The notes under the pieces: generated by a model | The model's input: the letters and a program-made list of their open reading frames with translations, nothing else | Told to the model about the DNA's origin: nothing | Database searches by the model: none | NCBI RefSeq assembly: GCF_000208865.1 | Contig: NC_018393.1 | Location: 124,001 to 188,000 of the forward strand | Direction: 5' to 3' | Length of the DNA stretch: 64,000 nucleotides | Source: Neospora caninum Liverpool | Lineage: Eukaryota; Apicomplexa; Conoidasida; Eucoccidiorida; Sarcocystidae | Translations under genes and position numbers: made by a program | Part shown: positions 11,161 through 22,359 of the stretch, piece by piece | Layout: each line of letters opens with the position of its first letter | Numbering within the stretch: position 1 is the stretch's first letter

Positions 11161-13896
11161 GGTAGAGACTCGGGGGAGACGAAGAGTTAGAGCTGGCTTG
11201 AAAAGGGAGAAGGGGAGGGAGAGGATAGGACTGGGTAGACGAGGAACGTTGGAAGGGACTAGAGACGGTGTAGGACAACGGCTGGAGTCTGAGGGAGAAG
11301 ACACGAAGAACGGGAAAAACACAAGCACGGCAGCAGACAGGGAGACCTACGCCGGGAAGTCAGAGAGGAAAGGAGAGAAAGGCGCTTAGGGCTAGCGGGA
11401 AACAGCAGAACGAGACGATAAAAACACGGATGTGCAGGCGGACAGCTTTTGCCGCGGTGGCCGCCGGAAGTCAGGTTCGTTTCCCGGAGGAAGAAAGGCC
11501 TTTTGAACACCGCGCTGCGAAGGAAGAGAAGACCCAGAAGGGGAAACCGACTTGCAGAAAGGTAAGAAAGAGGAGAGAGGCTCCTCCCGGATTTTATGTG
11601 AGGAATCCAATGTGTGTGTGTACGGCGGAGTTGGACCGTGCGGACGAAATCCACGAAAAGGAGGAACCAAGACAAGGCTTGTCAGAAGAAAAAAAAACCA
11701 TTGTCATGAGTTCTGTCGAAAAGAAGACACGCACGTTTCGCGTTGCCTCCACAATTCTTCTGGAGCTCCTGGACAAACACAAAAAAGACGGCGGAAATCC
11801 TTATATTCGGAGTGCAATGAGAGACACAAGCGCGTTTTCACCGCCATGGTCGCTGCACATGCAACCCCCAGCGTTCTGCATCTTCGTCTTGCGGCAAACT
11901 TCTGATTTGTGTCTCGTATGCCCCGTCTGCGTATTCGACTCAATTGAAGACGGGAGCGAGCGTAAAGCGGACGGCGACAATCTTTTCAATTCGATGCAGG
12001 AGACGCCCGGCTGTCCAACCTCAGCTACTTGCGGCTTCACACACTGTCTTGGCACGAGTTCGCAGCCGAGGCAGGCAGGAGAGAACGGCGATCTCCACCA
12101 GCAGAAAAACGTCTTCGCGGACGTTTTGCAAGGCTTTCATAAGGATAGATACATATATATATATATACAAGCCGAGACAAAGAAACCAATGCACAGTGCA
12201 GTGGAGTGCCGTCTCGGCTTTGTGCACGGTGTACGTACAAACCTACGTCATACCCCAGTAGTGTAGGGGCTACAGGCAGGTATGAAGATAGGCAGGCATC
12301 TTAATGAATTGCTTCCCTCTTTGTCCCGATTCCGGCTGCCGAGACGAGAAAGGCATAGACATGCACCAAAGCTTTTGTGCTGTGCGTTTGGTAGAGCTAC
12401 GGTGAAATCGGTCAGCGCGTGCCATGTTTACCTTGGGCCCTTCCATGTCGTGCGCTGTGTACGGAGGAACAAAACAAGGAGTTCCGCAAGGCCACACGAA
12501 AAGATATCGTTTTCAGGTCGAGGTCGGCTTGGGGAGGAGAAATGACGCTCGGTACGAAAGGGGCATGCGTCCGTATTCTCGTTCGAGCGCCACAGGGAAA
12601 GACCTTGTGGTGGAGGAAATCTCAAGGTTCAGAGAGAGACTCTACCATCTCAGAGGCTTACAGCAGAGCCGTCACATTTGTCGGACGTTTGCACACTTCC
12701 CTACTCTGGAGATTTGCCGGCGGCACGGAGTGCTGTGTGTCAAAACGCCCCCTGGTCCACAGTCGTCTTCCGGCGAGAGTTAGACGAGAAATCAGCTTGG
12801 CGTGATGCAGAAAATGCCGAGGGACCGTGTGTGCCGCATGTAAGAATGTGTCTCCCTCTGTGTCACGCTGCGGGGAACAGTTTGGAGGGCTGTTTATCGC
12901 GACATAGTGTGTATTGACAATAACGCCTTTGACTCTGTAGAGAGGCGCCTGCGCTGCGTTACGGGGAAACCGCACCGTCAACTTGGAAAAAATGGTACTC
13001 TACGGCCCTCCGGAGAGCCTCGGGTCCGTGTCTGAGTTAGGCGCTCACGAGCACGGGTCTGCGTTTGGGGAGGCGTTTCAAGAAACAGAGGAGACACAGC
13101 GAACAGCCGAGGAAAACGTAGGGAAACATAGGGAGATGTGGAGTGAGCGACACGGGGAAAAAGAGGGTGCGATGGCGGGGCTTCAAGACCGAGTTTCAAA
13201 AGAAAGTTTCATATCCGCGTGTGAAGACAGGAAAAGATAAATTCCTTGAGAGACTCTCGTCTCCTGAGGAGCGCGGAACGGCACACAAGATCCGCTGACA
13301 CAGAGGACTTCCACAGGTCGAGCCCCGTGGAAATCTGCACACATGGAAACACGGTCTGCACACTACGCCGGGGCTGTCTCGGTCCTACCACTGCGTCATC
13401 ACCCCGTTAAAAAAAGAAAGGGGGAAACAAACACGCCAAAAATGTTAATGTTACACCTGTTTCCTCCACGAGCTTGCATCACCCTGCGAAACCACAACGC
13501 AAACGGTTCCCGTTTTCCTTCCGACTCCGGCGTGGACGCAGATATGTAGACCGTGGCGTTCGCGCGTTTCCGTTGGACCCGGCGTATTTCCTCCTCTTCA
13601 TCTGACTCGCACCTTTATTTCCTGACTTTTAACCGTCTCTCCTTTCCCCATGCTTTCCCTTACTGTCGAACTCCACGACCCGGCGCCGAGCCTCCTTTCG
13701 ACAGCCGGCCTTCGCAGTCTCACAAGCCTCGTTTTCTGCCGCCGGGTTCCTCATTTGTGCAGCTTCGAGCAAATATAAGGTGGAAATTCTTCTCTAAATG
13801 GACTCTCTATCTTCCAGACATGCTTCTCCTGGAGTTCCCTCAAAACGCGCACATTTTCTGTTCCCCCTTTCCTCGCCACTTGCCATCTTCCAGCGA
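11161..13896. other. intergenic region upstream of the proteasome gene
   Basis: This 2.7-kb interval lies between the decarboxylase 3' end and the proteasome start codon. The + strand is purine-rich just above 11160, as expected for a minus-strand 5' leader. A 278-codon + strand frame spans 11430-12266, but it has no recognisable domain or splice support, so I do not call it. A TA tract lies at about 12149-12168. The rest shows no supported feature. Confidence 0.5.
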
Positions 13897-16477
13897 TCAC
13901 GGGTTCGGCTCTCTTTTGCCTTCCCTACCGCTTGGAGGCGGACTGCTGGACGTGTCACTTCTTCGTGTGTCATTCGTGGAAGTGCTGCCGGTTTTCGCGT
14001 GATTCGAGTCTAGCTCGTTGCCGTTCGCTGAAGACGAAGATTTCGCCGCGTTGTCGGGTGTTTCTCGGCCCGCAGAAACACTCGGCGGCGAGGCCTCGCT
14101 CTCCACCGTGGCTCCACAGGGAGGGCTGACTGTCACATTCACGTTTTGCGGCGCAGATGGAAGGAGACGCATGCCCTGCAGATCTGTTTTCTCGCGTTCA
14201 GCCGCTCGGCGCTGCCGAAGTTGATCGTTCAAGATCCCCTCCGTGAAAAGACGAAACCCGAGTTTGTGGTCAAATCCGTGGATCTCTTTCACGTCCAGTT
14301 TGAGCAAAAAGTCGACCAAAGCGAGGGTCAAAACCTGACGAAACGCAGGAAACAAGTCCTGCGTAGAGACATGTATGAAGCGTGCGGGCGCGGTCGGGTG
14401 TATGTACAGCTGAATATCTCGCGCCGGAACCCCGCCGCGAGTTGCAGGGGCGCAAGGCGATTGGCCCTGATCGCCTCCTTTGTTGCCCTTCACTTGTTCT
14501 CTCAACAGCTACATTTTTGTAGTTTCCAAGTGAAAACGCTCCACACACGCGCTCAGCTTTCGTTCGGCGAGCGTACTAGGGTGGTGTATCTCTACAAATG
14601 AGTACGGCTACACGCCTACACACAACATATTTCCCGCCATACACATCTGTACCTTGACTGTTTATCGTTGCCTGGTTTTGACCGCTAGCGGACATGCAGG
14701 CTTCACGTGCGAAGTGCAGAGGACCGTGTCGCCCTCGCGAGTTGGCTTCGTGGTGGATTCTTCCGGCAGTTTCGCCGGGTTAAACATCTAGTAATCAAAG
14801 TAGCAGTAGGATGGGAATGTAAGATGCACACTGCAACTGCCTCTTCGTTTCCTTGTGTATTTTTTAATTCACACGACTCGAGGACTGGGCCTGTCCGTAC
14901 CTGTCCAGGAACCGCGACAGGGAAGCCTGGAGGATAGGGGATGACGAAGGTGGTGGCGACGAGCTGTTCGCCCCGGAGAATTGCTTCTTTCGTCTCTCGA
15001 AGAGAAAGGTATCTGACGACGTCTTCATCGTAGGCGAGGTAGAACGCCGCTCTCAAGTCGCCATCTCTGACGAGAGAGAGTGCGTCTTCGCCTGGCGTCG
15101 AGCCTGCGGTCGCCCCTTTCTGGTCTCCGTCTCCTCGCTCTCGCTCTCTCGCCGGCTTTGCTCCGTCGCCCGAACCTTCCGACGCCCCGCCTTCTGCCGC
15201 TGGGCTCGGTTCGTTCGGAGGCTCACAGACGTCGTGGGGAAACAGCGTCTTTTTGAACGCCGGGTGAAAGGCGGAGAAGTTCGGCAGATCTGGGCAGTCT
15301 TCAACGAGAGCCCGAATGGCGTCATTCACTTCCTCCAGCTCGCGCGTCGAACTCATCAGCCGGTGCATTTCCAGCTCTTGGGCGCAGCTCCGAATGCACG
15401 CCTTCAAGAATACGCACGACGACCGCGTGGTGCCGATGTTGGTCATGAACAAAACAGAATTCCGAGAGGTCTTGTTGATCTGAATCCCGTACTTGTCCAT
15501 CAGCCACTTCACTTTGAAGGTGTCCCCGTCGAGGCCTGACAGGCTGGGACGGAGACAAGCCCGGCAGGCGAAGCAACCGAACGATGCAAACGCAGGACCA
15601 AAAAGCCTCCGGAGAGACGGAGCGGCTCTCACCACAGAGAGCTGCGGAGGAGACAGACAGACGCGAAGAAGACAAGAAAGCTACGCAAAGGGGAGACACA
15701 CACTGAGGCTATGTGAGAAGGGAGAAACACGGTAGTGGTAGACGGGAGAGAAGAAGAGGCGAAGAGAAGGGAGATAGCGGCGAAGGAAGGGGACTCCGCA
15801 TCGCATCAGGCAGAAGGCGACGTCGCCAACCCCAAAACACCGGAGAAGACGAGGAAATGCTTACCCTGTGAAGAGTGTAATTCGCGTGGGATCGAGGACA
15901 AATTCGTCGTCGGTGAGCCAGACCTGTTCGAGGGTTTGCAAGTTCATCTCACACTGCAGCGCCTCTTCTCCCAGGAGTGCTTTGCTGTGTTTCCTCATCG
16001 CAGCCGGAATCATGTCGCGAGGGGAGAGAACCTGCACGAGAAGAACTCGAGAAACGCCGGCTTCCTTCGTGTCCTCTGTCCCAGCCGAACGCAAAAAACA
16101 CGAGTGAGATCCTCGCGCCTTGCAAACCACGCCCGCTCGTGAACCGAAGGGGCGCCTCAGGCGAGCCGCAAACACGAAACGGCGACAAATCCCTGCGCGT
16201 CCTGCGCGTCTTCGAACTGCTCGGACCTAGACGCACCTCTCCCTCGCGTCACCTATCTGACGCGGGGCGCTGCCTCGCAGAGAACCGTCGAGCTCCACCT
16301 CCTTTTGCGCACAGGTGCTAAAAACGTGCTCACCGACACGCACCCGTGCGCACGGTCACCTACGTAGAGAGACAGCTCCGCGACTGCACCTAGCACGTGT
16401 ATATATATATATATATAATATCCATCTATATATATATATATATACACACACACATATACATATACGTATGTATATAT

Positions 16478-16512
<35 letters not shown>

Positions 16513-18000
16513 CCATCTATATATACACACATATACATATACGTATATATATATATAATATATCCATCTATATATACACACATATACATATATACGCACA
16601 TATATATATATATATATACGTACGTGTTTATAGATGTAAATCGGTTTTCGAGACGGGGTTGCCGCTGTCAAACTCATGCGAGAGGTCTGGTCCCTTCGTT
16701 CCCTCTTTACGCGCGTGCACCCGCGAGGTTGTCTCTCTCTGTGTGTCGTTTACCGTGAAGTATTTCCGGACGAGAAGGTCTCGGGTGAGGAGCCTGCGAA
16801 TGAAGAAGGCGGCTTCAATTTGGCGTTCGACGAGGCCGTATCCCTCGAGTTCCATCTGCGACCGTCCGACGTCGATCGTCGCGAGAATCTGGTAGTTTGG
16901 CGACGTCGACATGTGTGTGTAGTACGCCTCTTTGAACGGCGTGTGGACGTGAGACTCGAACAAGTCGTCGTTCACGAGAATCATACTGCCCTGTCGCAGC
17001 GCAGTCAAGGATTTGTGGATGGAGTGCGTTGCGTACACTCGGACTCGCATGCGGCGCGGGTCCGGGTACAGCCGCGTCTTCACCAGCGTCTCCGCGTCAA
17101 CTGAAGTCAGGTCGTCAGTCCCCAGCGTCTCCAGGAGCTCCTGGAAGCGTCGGTGGTACCGGCCTTCCATCAGCTGCACACGCAAACGGAAACGAGAAAG
17201 GCAGCTGAACACGAACGGCGAGGCGGACCTTTCCACGAGAGAGACACAAGGCGCGGAGACGCTGTGAAAAAAAGGAATCGGCAGGCGCAAAAGGACTCCG
17301 CGCTCAGACCCAAAGGAGAGAGACAGAGGGGCGGACAAAAGGAGATGGAGCTTCGCGCACGCAAGTGGCGCGCGGGTAAAAAGCGCCTTCGAGTTGATGG
17401 CGTGGTTTTCTGCTCCCTGCACGCTGCTTACGCATCTTCGGATTTCGTTGGCCGCATGCATCGCCGTCCGCCTTTTGAGGATGGGGTGGAACATGGCGTA
17501 GGAGAACCAGGCCTCGTCGAAGAGAAAGACGAGGTGCGGGGCAATCGCCAGACACTCCTCCACCACGCGTTTCACGTTGTAGACGATGCCGTCGAAGGTG
17601 CAATTTGTCAGGACGAGGAGCTTCACTTCGGCCACGCGGCCCGCAGACCGGTACGCCAGCAGCGTGCGTTTGATCGCCTCGAGCGGAACCCCCCCGTACA
17701 TGGAAAAGCGATGAAGTGGGTAGGCGTCCAAGTAACAGGGCGAACTTCCCGCGAGAACAAAGCCGTAATGGTGCGACTTGTGGCAGTCGCGATCCACGAG
17801 AACGACGTCGCCCGGGCGCAGGACAGCCTAGAGAACAGACGGCGAGACACCGGAGAGGCGGTCAGAGCGAAGCGAACCCACGCGCCAAAGAAACGCACGA
17901 CCCGAACGGGCAGCAAAAGAACACCACGTGAAGGATGAAAAAAGAACCCGGAACCCCGATACCGACGCCCATGCAGACACCCATCTTCCGTACATCCACA

Positions 18001-18033
<33 letters not shown>

Positions 18034-19207
18034 GCGTGTGTGTGTGTGTATCTCTCTGCATGTCTCTCTCTGCATGTCCCTCTCTCCATTTGGTTCGCGG
18101 GGTCCGTGTGGACGTCCGTTATTTCCGAACACAGCGCGGGTGTCTGCTGCCTCGTTGCTCCGCGTTTTCGCGGGTCGGTGGGCGTGGTGCGTCGGGCGGT
18201 TCGTTTGCTTCCGCTGCGCGGATTCGGGAAAACTCACCTGGAGGACGATTTTGTTTGAGGTGGAAGTCCCGTTGGTGACGAAGAACGCGTAGTTCGCGTC
18301 GTAGGCGCGCGCGGCGAGGTTTTGGGCGTCGAGGAGCGATCCGTGGGGGTCGAGGAGGGAGTCGAGGCCGCCGCACGTCGCGCTGCTTTCAGCCTTGAAC
18401 AGGTTGACGCCGTAAAACTCGATCAGGCCTTGGATCCACTTGCTCCTGCGGACCGAGTTTCCGCGGGAGATCGCGAGGGCGTGGAAGACGCCGATCGGCC
18501 GTTCGGCGTATCTGCGGAGCGCCTCGAAGAACGGGCAGCGCATCTTGCTCCGGACGCCCGCCAAGATCGCCTCGTGGAGGTCCGAGTGATCGTCGTTGGG
18601 GAAGAACGCGCGCTTCACGAGGTGACTCACCGGCTCGAGCGTGGCCAGACCCATCGCCGTGCAGACGCAGAAGACGTCGATGTTGCTCCGGCACTGCGCG
18701 ATGCTCTGAATCACGGTGGCGAGAACCGGCGCGCCCGCGCGCATCTTCGTCACAGGCGTTTCGACGAACACGTCGATCCCGCGCACGAACGCCTCGAACC
18801 CCACGAGGGCGTGCGACGAGTGCGAGTGCTCGATCGGGACGTTGTCCTGAAGCACCACTGCCAGGATGTCTGGGTTCACAATCGTTGCGAGGAGGGCCCG
18901 GCGGATGCTGTCCACCTCCACGATCCGATACACCAGAGACGAGTCCTGCGACTGCTCCTTCGACGCGATGCGACGCAACTCCGCTGCCAAATTCACCCGG
19001 TGGTCTCTGTTCCGAAACGTGCACGGCGGAACCACCACCAAGACGTAGAAACAGTGGTGGCGCCCCTGCATGCTCCCTACACACACACGCCGACAGGCCA
19101 GACACACAGACCCAGAGACGAAAAACTGACTCCCCTGCATGCATACACATACATACCTATCTGTATGTATGTATGTATGTATGTATGTATGTATGTATGT
19201 ATGTATG

Positions 19208-19242
<35 letters not shown>

Positions 19243-20528
19243 GGGGAGGGTATGGATGGAGAATCGTGGACACTTTTGTACACTGACGGTATATCCGCTC
19301 CCATGTTAAATTGAAATATCTATCTATCTAGATATGTATGCATCCGTATGTATGTGTTTTTGTATGTATGTATTTGAATGTATGTATTTGTATATATGCA
19401 TGTGATATATATATATATATATATATAAACGGATGGGTGCCTAGGTGAGTTTGGAGGGGAAGGATGACTTGTGAGCGTCAGTGTGTTTCCTACGTCACCT
19501 GGCTTTGACCAGAGCCTCCCCCCCTTGGGCGCTCGTTTCTGTCTCGTCGCCAGCTAACCTGTGACGGAGGACATGGAGGCCGTGACGCTCGAGATGACGA
19601 CGCCAGCAGAGTCCATTTTGTTGTCCTTCACGAGAGCGCGGACTTCATGGACCTTCTGCATACCCTCGGCGCCCCAGAACCACTCGATCTGCAGCGGGGA
19701 AACGTTCAGAGGCGCGGCAGCACAACACGATGAAGGCGCGTTCGCCGTTGTCTTTCCCGTTCCAGAGGTCGTTTCTGCGTTTCTCACCTGTTCTAGACAG
19801 TTCAGGCCGGCCTCAATTTTCTCTTTCCGCCACATGGCGACGTGGGCAGAGAGCGCCTGCCATAGTTCCTCGCGCAGCATCGCGACGTAGGTTGTCTCCG
19901 AGCTGACGAGGTCTTCGTCTGCCTGGGTGAAAGTGTCAGCCTTCCGGAGCCAGGCGTGCTCGGCATTGGGGCCTCCGGCCGCGAAGTCGTCCTCAGTTGT
20001 GATTGAGAGCGCCGAAGTCATGTCGGCGAGTCTGGCGTCGCCCCTCTCGCCTCGGCTCTTCTCGCCCGCCCAGTACAGGCCGCGACCCAGCGCCGAGTCG
20101 CCCTCGGACGCGTCGTCCCTGTCTCGCCCCCCACGGCCAGCCAGCTGGCCTCGCCCGCCGTAGCCGCCGGAGTCCTCTCGGCCGTCTCCGCCGTTGGCAG
20201 GCGACAGGCCTCTGCCGAGCGGCGCGTGCCCCAGGTAGCTGCGACTTCGCTCCCGCTCGCCCCTGTCCCTGTCTCCTTGGCCGGGGTAGCCCCCGCGCAT
20301 GTGTCGGGGGTTCGTGCGCATCGCGGAGTCGACGTCGAAGTCGCGCGGAGAGTCCGAGTCGCGCGAGAGCGAGCGCGGCTCCGCGGCACCGAGTTGCGGG
20401 AGGAACAGGCCCGAAGACGACTGCATCGAGAACGACGCGCCGGGGGTCAGGAGGATGCTGTCGCGCGAACCAAACTGACGCAGGCGACGGGCTGCGCCGT
20501 ATCGAAGAGTCCCGCGACGCTCCAACAT
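13897..20528 (-). CDS. PLP-dependent Orn/Lys/Arg decarboxylase, bacterial-like
   Basis: Fold-type I PLP decarboxylase of basic amino acids. Eight phase-consistent exons: 20528-19788, 19688-19559, 19076-18238, 17827-17432, 17173-16754, 16031-15865, 15543-14901 and 14334-13897. They total 3774 nt (1257 aa). The major domain is intact. It has [17 protein letters not shown] and the phosphate-binding NGTSTSNK, then [26 protein letters not shown] and FDEAWF (Asp674 pairs with the PLP pyridine nitrogen). The Schiff-base lysine is Lys756 in ATHSIHKSL, followed by [17 protein letters not shown]. The C-terminal domain ends with [14 protein letters not shown] and [10 protein letters not shown]. The N-terminal 180 or so residues are low complexity with RG-rich stretches ([20 protein letters not shown]). 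The C-terminal 80 are Ser/Pro-rich. An acceptor-like AG lies 1 nt before the ATG, so coding or leader exons may exist upstream. Substrate (Arg, Lys or Orn) cannot be read from sequence. Introns hold most of the long TA repeats. Confidence 0.94.
16399..16620. repeat. compound (TA)n/(CA)n repeat, decarboxylase intron
   Basis: About 220 nt of TA tracts interrupted by ATCCATCTATATATA and ACACACATATACATATA units that recur three times in near-identical form. It lies inside the intron between exons ending 16754 and starting 16031. Confidence 0.93.
18003..18034. repeat. (TA)n/(TG)n microsatellite, decarboxylase intron
   Basis: A TA tract followed by a TG run, in the intron between exons 19076-18238 and 17827-17432. 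Confidence 0.9.
19160..19428. repeat. (ATGT)n and (TA)n repeats, decarboxylase intron
   Basis: About 13 copies of a tetranucleotide GTAT unit (19160-19212) run straight into a TA tract (19213-19240). Degenerate GTAT/TATC units and a second TA tract follow (about 19406-19427). All lie in the intron between exons 19688-19559 and 19076-18238. Confidence 0.95.
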
Positions 20529-20715
20529 GCTGAAGAAAACTCACGCGCGCACAACACATGAAAAGAAGAGCGTTCTCCACAAAAAGAAGGAAGGACGCAC
20601 GGACGCAACATCGCTGTAGTCTATATGCGTCTACACATGTACGCCTGATGCACGCAAATGCACATCGCGGTCCGTCCACACCCTATATATATGCACATCT
20701 ACATCTCTCTCTCTA

Positions 20716-20742
20716 AATATATACATATATACATAGATATAC

Positions 20743-20774
<32 letters not shown>

Positions 20775-20780
20775 GTATAT
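20716..20780. repeat. (TA)n microsatellite with CATATA units
   Basis: TA tracts interrupted by single C or G, upstream of the first supported decarboxylase exon. Confidence 0.9.
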
Positions 20781-22298
20781 AGGTTCAGGTGCGCGCTCGG
20801 GTTCCTCGGGGTCTCCTGATGTAGGTCTGAAATGGAGCAGGCAGATACATGCGGGTAGAACTGCACATTTGTGTCCCAACGCACGAGACGGGTACACATC
20901 GGAGCGGATTTAGCGTGTTGCATGGCGGTGCGAAGCTGCAATGTGAAATCGTGGAAAAGAGGTGCATGCACGGGGAGAGTCCAGGAGTTCCAGGCATACA
21001 CCCGGGGAAAAAGAGCCACGAAGAAGCAACGGAGTCGCCTCACCGCAGTGCCAGCGGGCTTTCGAGTCGGGGGTTTTGTACAGATATGCCACTAACGGAA
21101 AGCAGGCGATGCGCAGTGAACCGCACGCAACCCCTCGAGGTTCTATGTGGGAGGTCTCATGTAGTTAGAACTGAAGGAAATGCATATGCCTGGGTTTGCA
21201 GGGAACTACGCGTTTTTGTGTCCGAGGGACTCCCAGACAAGCTTGGTTTCAGAAAGCCACAGGCGAGGAAAAGCATGCAAGAAGCAAACGGGGGAAAGGG
21301 GCGACTTGGGAAGACAAAGACCGAAGAGGAAGAGAAGAAGACACAGAGGCGCGCAGAGAGAGAAAGCACACACGCGATGGAGATGCGGGTTCCCCGCTCG
21401 GGAGGGGTCACCGTATGTACCCTTCACGTGACTGTGTTTTTCTACGGAAGGAATCCGGGATTCGCGCCTCGAGAAACAGGCTTGGAGAGTCCCCAAAGGG
21501 GAAAAAACGGCCGAGAGCGGCCGAGCGTCCAGGACGGGAGAGAGCAATACGCCGAAACAAGACACGACTAGCGAGGAGAGAAAACGGAGTGCGCGGGTCC
21601 AGCGCGATGGAGTCGAAAACGAGGGCTACAGCGAACGGCGGAGAAACGTTGGTGAACGGATACACCCGAAGAGCGACAGGGAAGGAAGCAAGAAGGAAAC
21701 CGCACACGAGAATCGTGAGGAAAGGTGGGGAAACACGATCACGAAGTAGCCTCTCTCTCGCGGACTGGACCGTCCAACTCGTTTGCGAAAACGCCGACTC
21801 CAAGCGGAGCCTGCGAGTTGCCCGATCATGGGCAAGAAACCCGCGGCTTTCCGGCGAAGGAGCAGGCGAATGCGGCTCGGGCTGGAAGCAGATGAAGCCA
21901 GAGAGAGGCCACCTGGCCGGAAGAGACGTCGAACGCGAAACCGGCGTGCAAGGTCGCCCCTCAGACCACGTTTTCTCCGGTCTCTGCGTATAGAACTCTC
22001 GCTCACTGGAAAAAAAGCGACTCGCATGCGCTTCAGGGAAAAGCTAGAGTGTTGCCCCACAAAGAGAACGCCGAAGAACGAAAAAGGTCAACTTTTCACC
22101 GGGAATCTCTGCCGAGAAGCCAGCGAGGCAATCCGTGCCTGTCCCCAGTTTTGACGCAGTGTGGCCATGATGCCGAAACGCGCACGGAAAAAGTGGAAAC
22201 GCGTTTCAGAAACCGCGAGGTTCCCAGTAATCGAAACGTTTCGTCCGCCCGAACGATGAGAAACCGCCGAAGTTTGCAAAAGAACGGACTCAACTCAC

Positions 22299-22359
22299 CT
22301 GCTGCGATTAGTGTGTCGTACCAGGACCGCTCCTCGTCTGTCGCGAGAGCGCTTGAGAG
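22299..22359 (-). other. candidate 5' exon, unassigned
   Basis: On the minus strand an acceptor-like GGCAG precedes a short open segment encoding SSALATDEERSWYDTLIAA. It ends at a strong donor, GCAGCAG followed by GTGAGT. It could be an upstream exon of the decarboxylase. However, its end phase (1) does not join directly to the C|ATG start of the 20528 exon, so an intermediate exon would be needed. It may also be chance. Confidence 0.25.

Noticed and set aside
13553..14002. 149-codon + strand frame with hydrophobic segments
   Set aside because: It partly overlaps the decarboxylase stop and last exon, lacks motifs, and its hydrophobicity follows from pyrimidine-rich sequence.
16399..16620. 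Mobile element remnant or replication origin
   Set aside because: The sequence is only TA/CA microsatellite within an intron. No terminal repeats, target duplication or transposase-like frame were seen.
18322..19314. 330-codon + strand open frame
   Set aside because: It is the antisense shadow of the decarboxylase exon 19076-18238, where the minus frame has clear PLP-enzyme motifs. It runs on into a microsatellite.
20003..20533. 176-codon + strand frame with Arg/Ser-rich product
   Set aside because: Antisense to the RG-rich first decarboxylase exon. Its composition is explained by the complementary strand.
21196..21993. 265-codon Arg/Gly/Glu-rich open frame on the + strand
   Set aside because: The + strand here is purine-rich, so stops are rare by composition. 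There is no domain or start context, and it is antisense to the probable decarboxylase leader.
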